From positions 186,001 to 250,000 of the forward strand of contig JAIWND010000009.1 in the NCBI GenBank assembly GCA_025330725.1: 64,000 bases of DNA, given 5' to 3'. The stretch comes from Chlamydoabsidia padenii. Taxonomy: Eukaryota; Mucoromycota; Mucoromycetes; Mucorales; Cunninghamellaceae. A model generated the notes under the pieces. That model did not search any database and was not told the origin of the DNA. It was given only the letters and a program-made list of their open reading frames with translations. Positions 60,301-64,000 of this stretch are shown here, one piece after another. The position numbers and the translations under genes were made by a program. Every line of letters starts with the position of its first letter. The stretch's first letter is position 1.

Positions 60301-61395
60301 TTCCAAAAAGTTAACATTGGTAGAGGCCATACTATATAAAACAAGAGATAAACACATTCATTGATTAGTAAATTGTTAATCAAGCCATTAACAGCACTTA
60401 CCTTGCCAGTTTGTCACATAATTTCTGTGCATTGGAATGTAGCGATTGGGAGACAAGGCCAAAGATAGTTTCTGCTTCCCCCGCTTGACATACAAAGGAG
60501 CACATCTAGATAAATATAACCATTAATAAACACCCCTTTTCATCGTAATCATTCTGTCATCTTCCTTCCCTTACCTCGTATAAAACCTGTTGAGACACAA
60601 GGATGTTTGGGTTAACGAAACTACTGTCGATGAATGATGTAAATAGTTCAATGTAATTAGGTATCGTGCTGTTGATAGAAGGAGCCTTGATCCCGGTAAA
60701 TCCTAAAGAGAAGAGAGGAGAAAAGATTAAGGTTTTCTGTAGTTATAAAGCATCATTTTAACTATACCTTTTTTGCTGACAAGGGGGATCGTGGGCACAT
60801 CTGATTTAATAGAGGTTCTAGGGAGAAGTGTTTTGACTGGTCCAGATATAGTTTGCAAGTGAAAAGACATGCCACCAGCTTCATAGTCACCATGTTGAAG
60901 AGTGTCGTTAATGTTCCTGTCACCATTCATTGTTGCTTCCGGGTCGTCGTCTAAAGTCATATTTTCGAATTCTGTGACATCCCCGTTTCCCATGAGCCGT
61001 GGACGTTTTGCCGAAGAGTGTGGTTCTATGTGGTCGTGGGTATTTGTATGTTTTGAATTTTGGTTTGTAGGCATTCCATGTACCATTACTGTTGACTTTG
61101 GTAACCCCTGTTGCTGTTGATGCTGACGCTGATGTAAAGATTTCGTTGGTGTTGGCGATGATAAAATAGTAGACGGCGATGCCCCTGGAGAAGGCGTTAC
61201 TGGTTGTATCGTGGAGTCCAGTTGATTAATTAGGATTTGAAGTAAATCTTTCGTGTTATTAGTATGAATGTATTCCGAGTTTGTCGCGTTGTTTGCAAGT
61301 TGTACAGGTGTTTGTGTAGAAGGTATTGGGAGTGACGAAGAATGAGAGGACGTTTTTGCTGAAGTGCTTATGATCCAAGATAAAGGCAGTTTCAT
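57326..61395 (-). CDS. Divergent cullin with Ser-rich N-terminal extension
   Basis: Eighteen coding exons: 61395-60768, 60702-60575, 60505-60402, 60331-60262, 60190-60117, 60049-59951, 59880-59567, 59489-59374, 59304-59050, 58966-58891, 58820-58707, 58642-58560, 58490-58377, 58316-58091, 58003-57747, 57670-57557, 57486-57446, 57377-57326; phases close, 954 residues. Cullins are scaffolds of RING ubiquitin ligases. Landmarks: LKESFEIAINK, DVFKCQYKSDLSRRLL, YMVDRLQSECGTRFSSDL, FYKEAQPRRKLTWMPSYGTC, ELNTTQYQAMILLLFNN, and a C-terminal IQALIMKNLKKHRKLPTEEL where the Lys after NL aligns with the NEDD8 site. About 200 Ser/Thr/Pro-rich residues precede the first cullin repeat. The usual YxYxA end is replaced by WAYCDE. 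Probably CUL4/CUL3-like but too divergent to assign. An upstream exon ending at 61572 lacks an ATG and seems to be 5' UTR. Confidence 0.88.
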
Positions 61396-62340
61396 CTGTT
61401 TGTAATCAAACGTCGAAGAATCTAAAATAAGATTAAGACAAGTGGGTAAAAAAAAAAAAAAAAAGGTGAATTCAAGCAAGATTGTCCCACTACTGAGAGT
61501 TGAATCTACAACCTAGGAATCAACAAATTTGACATCAATGTGCTCTTTTTCTTTTCTTTTGCAATACATACCTGAAGGGCGTTCACCGATCTTTGGTTTC
61601 TTTCCCTTAAATGATGAGGAATGAAAGAAGAGAAACAAAAAAAAAAAAAAAAAAAAAAAATCACATTTCTTTTTAAGAAAGAGAAAAGGGCGGCATTTAA
61701 AAAAATCTGGTTGGCCCGTGGGGAGACTCAGGGTAAAAAGGTCAGGATGTTCTGGCACACATCAAGCTGATGATGATCTTACAACTATAGGGTACCTTTT
61801 CGGGAATATGGATTGAGTATCACCGCTTTCAAGTTGTACATATCGATAACCATTCAGCTTCGAAACCTTTCTGTTGAATAGATATTCGAGATTAGTGGTT
61901 TGTTTGTCTGTTAAATACAATAACATCATTGAAAACCCACACTGACAAATACATCCATAGATACATTTATATGCATGAATCATACACATCATTTCTTAAA
62001 CCATAGTATAATCATCAAAGACAAACATGTTTTAATAGATTTGACCAAGCAGCGTGCTTTTAACTATTGTTGGTATAATCAAGCATGATTCAAGTAGCGT
62101 AAAAGAGAACATAAGATACATCTTTCTTGTTTTTGTGTATTATATTCACAGAGCTAGTATATCAGTTGCAAGCTTCCTTTTCGGCATATGAAATAAGCCA
62201 CGTTGGGAAAGCTGGCCCAAAAAAAAAAAAAAGCGGGCATTGAATACCACCCTGTCTATTTGCTCCGCTTCCTTTTTTGATTCGAGCGCTTTTCTTTTCT
62301 TCTTCCACCTCACCATTTTACATACATACACACTTCTCTA
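61396..62340. other. Divergent region between cullin and capping-protein genes
   Basis: Contains the probable cullin 5' UTR exon (about 61640-61572), a 24-nt A-run at 61637-61660, GGGCGGCATTTAAAA at 61688-61702 (cullin side) and GCGGGCATTGAAT at 62233-62245 (96 bp before the capping-protein ATG). An open minus frame 61762-61992 has no family likeness. Confidence 0.5.
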
Positions 62341-63472
62341 ATGGTAAGCTCAACTTTTTCTTCTTTACTATTCTATTATTAACAAACTAGCCTTTTAATG
62401 ACATTTTAATGACAGGCGGACCAATATGACTGTGCACTTGACTTGATGCGGCGCCTACCTCCTCAAAATGTTGAAGATAACTTATCCAAGCTCCTCGACT
62501 TGGTTCATCCGGACTTGATAGATGACTTACTCTCTGCTATTGACCAACCTCTCAAAGTCAAGCGCTGCACTCAAACTGGCAAGGACTATCTTATTTGCGA
62601 TTACAATCGAGATGGTGATTCCTACAGGTTGGAACAAAAAAGAATAATGATGAAACATTGAATTATACTGTTTACTGAACTCTTCCTTTCTCCTCTTATC
62701 GAAAAAAAAAAACAAACTAGGTCTCCTTGGAGTAACGAATACGATCCTGAACTTGCTGATGGTGCAGTCCCTTCACCTACTTTACGTAAACTGGAAGTGG
62801 CAGCCAATGAAGCGTTTGATACGTATCGTGATTTATACTATGGTGGTGGCGTCTCTTCTGTGTACACTTTTGACATTGATGATAAGTTTGCTGTGGTGGT
62901 ATTGATCAAAAAAGGTAAAACAAAAAAAAAAAAGTTTCATGATAATATGACTAACGTTTATCCTGATTAATAACTAGTGGGCGACGGACAGAAGCGAATG
63001 AATGGTGCCTGGGATTCCATTCACGTTTTTGAAGTCCAAGAACGAGGACGCAATGCTCATTACAAGTTGACTTCTACTGTGCTACTTTATATGATCACCA
63101 ACAATCAGGATTTAGGAAACATGAACCTAAGTGGTAGTATGACTCGTCAGGTAAATATAAATTGCAATCACCTGTAGATCATGTCACTGCTAACTTTTGC
63201 CCCTCCTTTTTTTTTTGTGTATATGTGTATGTCTCTTTTAGGCGGAATCAGATTTACCTGTGGATGATCCTTCTGCTCATATTGCTAATGTGGGTCGCAT
63301 GGTGGAAGATATGGAACAGAAAATGCGCAACTCTCTACAAGAAGTCTACTTTGGAAAAACCAAGGATATCGTCAACGATCTACGCAGTCTAGGCTCTTTG
63401 GAAGAAAGCAGAAAACAAGCCAAAATCCAACAAGAACTGGTCGATCGATTGATGGAACGAAACAACCAATAG
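62341..63472 (+). CDS. CAP2: F-actin-capping protein subunit beta
   Basis: Five exons: 62341-62343, 62416-62627, 62721-62914, 62978-63150, 63242-63472; phases close, 270 residues, the normal length. With the alpha subunit it caps barbed ends of actin filaments. Landmarks: [96 protein letters not shown] and a C-terminal tentacle with [20 protein letters not shown]. Exon 1 is only the ATG, spliced to GCGGACCAATATGAC (MADQYD), which matches the family start. AATAAATGAATAA near 63571. Confidence 0.97.
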
Positions 63473-63918
63473 ATTAGTCTCTCTCCCCCTTTCCCATATA
63501 ACCCCATCCTATTGATTATTTATACTCTTGATATTCTTGTTGCTATTCCCTGTAACTTCTCTTTAACAATAAATGAATAATCTGTTGGTTTTTGCTATAG
63601 CTACTTTGTTGTTGACCCTCTATTTACACAACCCTACTATTGATGTTTGACAATCGTATGCTGATTTTGGGTGGTTGTGGTGGCGGTGTTTAAACATTCC
63701 CGAAACAGTAAAGTCCTAATGGTTGTATCAAGTATTACATTTTATTGTACAGCAGAATAGAGAAGTCAATTATAATTATACTAGGCATTACATAATAATA
63801 ACAAGAAAGGGGACTCTAAACTAGATTTATGACTAAAAAAAAAACACTATTAGGTGACAAAGGAAGAGGTAAAGGTATACTGGTAAACAGAGGAGGAGGT
63901 CAAGTTAAAATATATGCA
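63473..63918. other. Convergent 3' region
   Basis: 3' flank of the capping-protein gene and of the partial minus-strand gene. GGCGGTGTTTAAACATTCCC at about 63681-63700 is element-like. Nothing else seen. Confidence 0.5.
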
Positions 63919-64000
63919 TTACATCGAGACACATTGTTGCGATTCTTTCCTAGGGGTACCAAAGGTAGAGAGAGATGGGTGATGTTGATAAGGTGGTAAC
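63919..64000 (-). CDS. C-terminal end of a CaaX-box protein (partial, cut by window edge)
   Basis: Minus frame entering from the right edge: LPPYQHHPSLSTFGTPRKES followed by QQCVSM and a TAA stop at 63919-63921. CVSM fits a CaaX prenylation box. Only 26 codons are visible, so the protein cannot be named; a prenylated signalling or chaperone protein is possible. If real, the remainder lies beyond position 64000. Confidence 0.4.
   Translation of the reverse strand, partial: LPPYQHHPSLSTFGTPRKESQQCVSM

Noticed and set aside
61513..61758. Frame with a long Phe run proposed as the cullin N-terminus
   Set aside because: Translates a poly(T) tract and has no ATG; better explained as a 5' UTR exon spliced to the exon holding MKLPLSW.

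Overview
This window is A+T-rich eukaryotic DNA. It has short introns (mostly about 45-150 bp), long A/T homopolymers, closely packed genes on both strands and polyadenylation-type AATAAA signals. Gene content (Gti1/Pac2 WOPR regulator, GH18 chitinase, alkaline ceramidase, GT49 enzyme, GH9 cellulase, Doa10, Epl1, a Fanzor remnant) points to a fungus. The gene style and protein sequences fit an early-diverging Mucoromycota species, most likely Mucorales; the species cannot be fixed from the sequence. All multi-exon models were built by hand from splice signals and reading phase, and the phases close in every model called with high confidence.

Layout, left to right. 0-16 kb: an ankyrin protein with acidic repeats (+), a large Ser/Thr-rich protein with a PP1-regulator-like tail (-), free methionine-R-sulfoxide reductase (-), an Fpr3/4-type nucleolar FKBP (-), a YCR023C/ZIFL-type MFS transporter (+), a small two-exon Pro/Tyr/Cys protein (-) and a 559-residue low-complexity protein ending in a CaaX box (-). 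16-21 kb: the least gene-dense part, holding a three-copy 240-bp tandem repeat, degenerate 29-bp repeats and a frameshifted Fanzor/TnpB-like pseudogene. 21-36.4 kb: EPL1 (+), GH18 chitinase (-), a decayed multi-exon gene (-), a BAG-domain protein (+), a WOPR regulator (-), alkaline ceramidase (-) and an unrecognised small protein (-). 36.4-39 kb is gene-poor. 39-50 kb: GT49 glycosyltransferase (+), a small conserved-looking protein (+), a seven-knuckle CCHC protein (-), an oxysterol-binding protein (+), TIM22 (-) and a membrane-anchored GH9 glucanase (+). 50-64 kb: a WWE-like protein (-), the ER ubiquitin ligase Doa10 (-, 12 exons), a divergent cullin (-, 18 coding exons), F-actin capping protein beta (+) and the cut 3' end of a second CaaX protein (-).

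There is no operon or biosynthetic cluster. The genes are housekeeping functions: protein degradation (Doa10, cullin), chromatin (EPL1, FKBP), lipids (ceramidase, OSBP), mitochondrial import (TIM22), cell wall (chitinase, GT49, GH9) and actin. What links them is promoter architecture: a GCGGGATTTGAA-like element, in either orientation, lies roughly 70-170 bp upstream of most start codons, in several cases just before a TATA box.

The best candidate for an unusual system is the Fanzor-like pseudogene at 19.3-20.2 kb, with its odd upstream repeats. Three GC-AG introns, a 13-nt internal exon and an ATG-only first exon are further points of interest.
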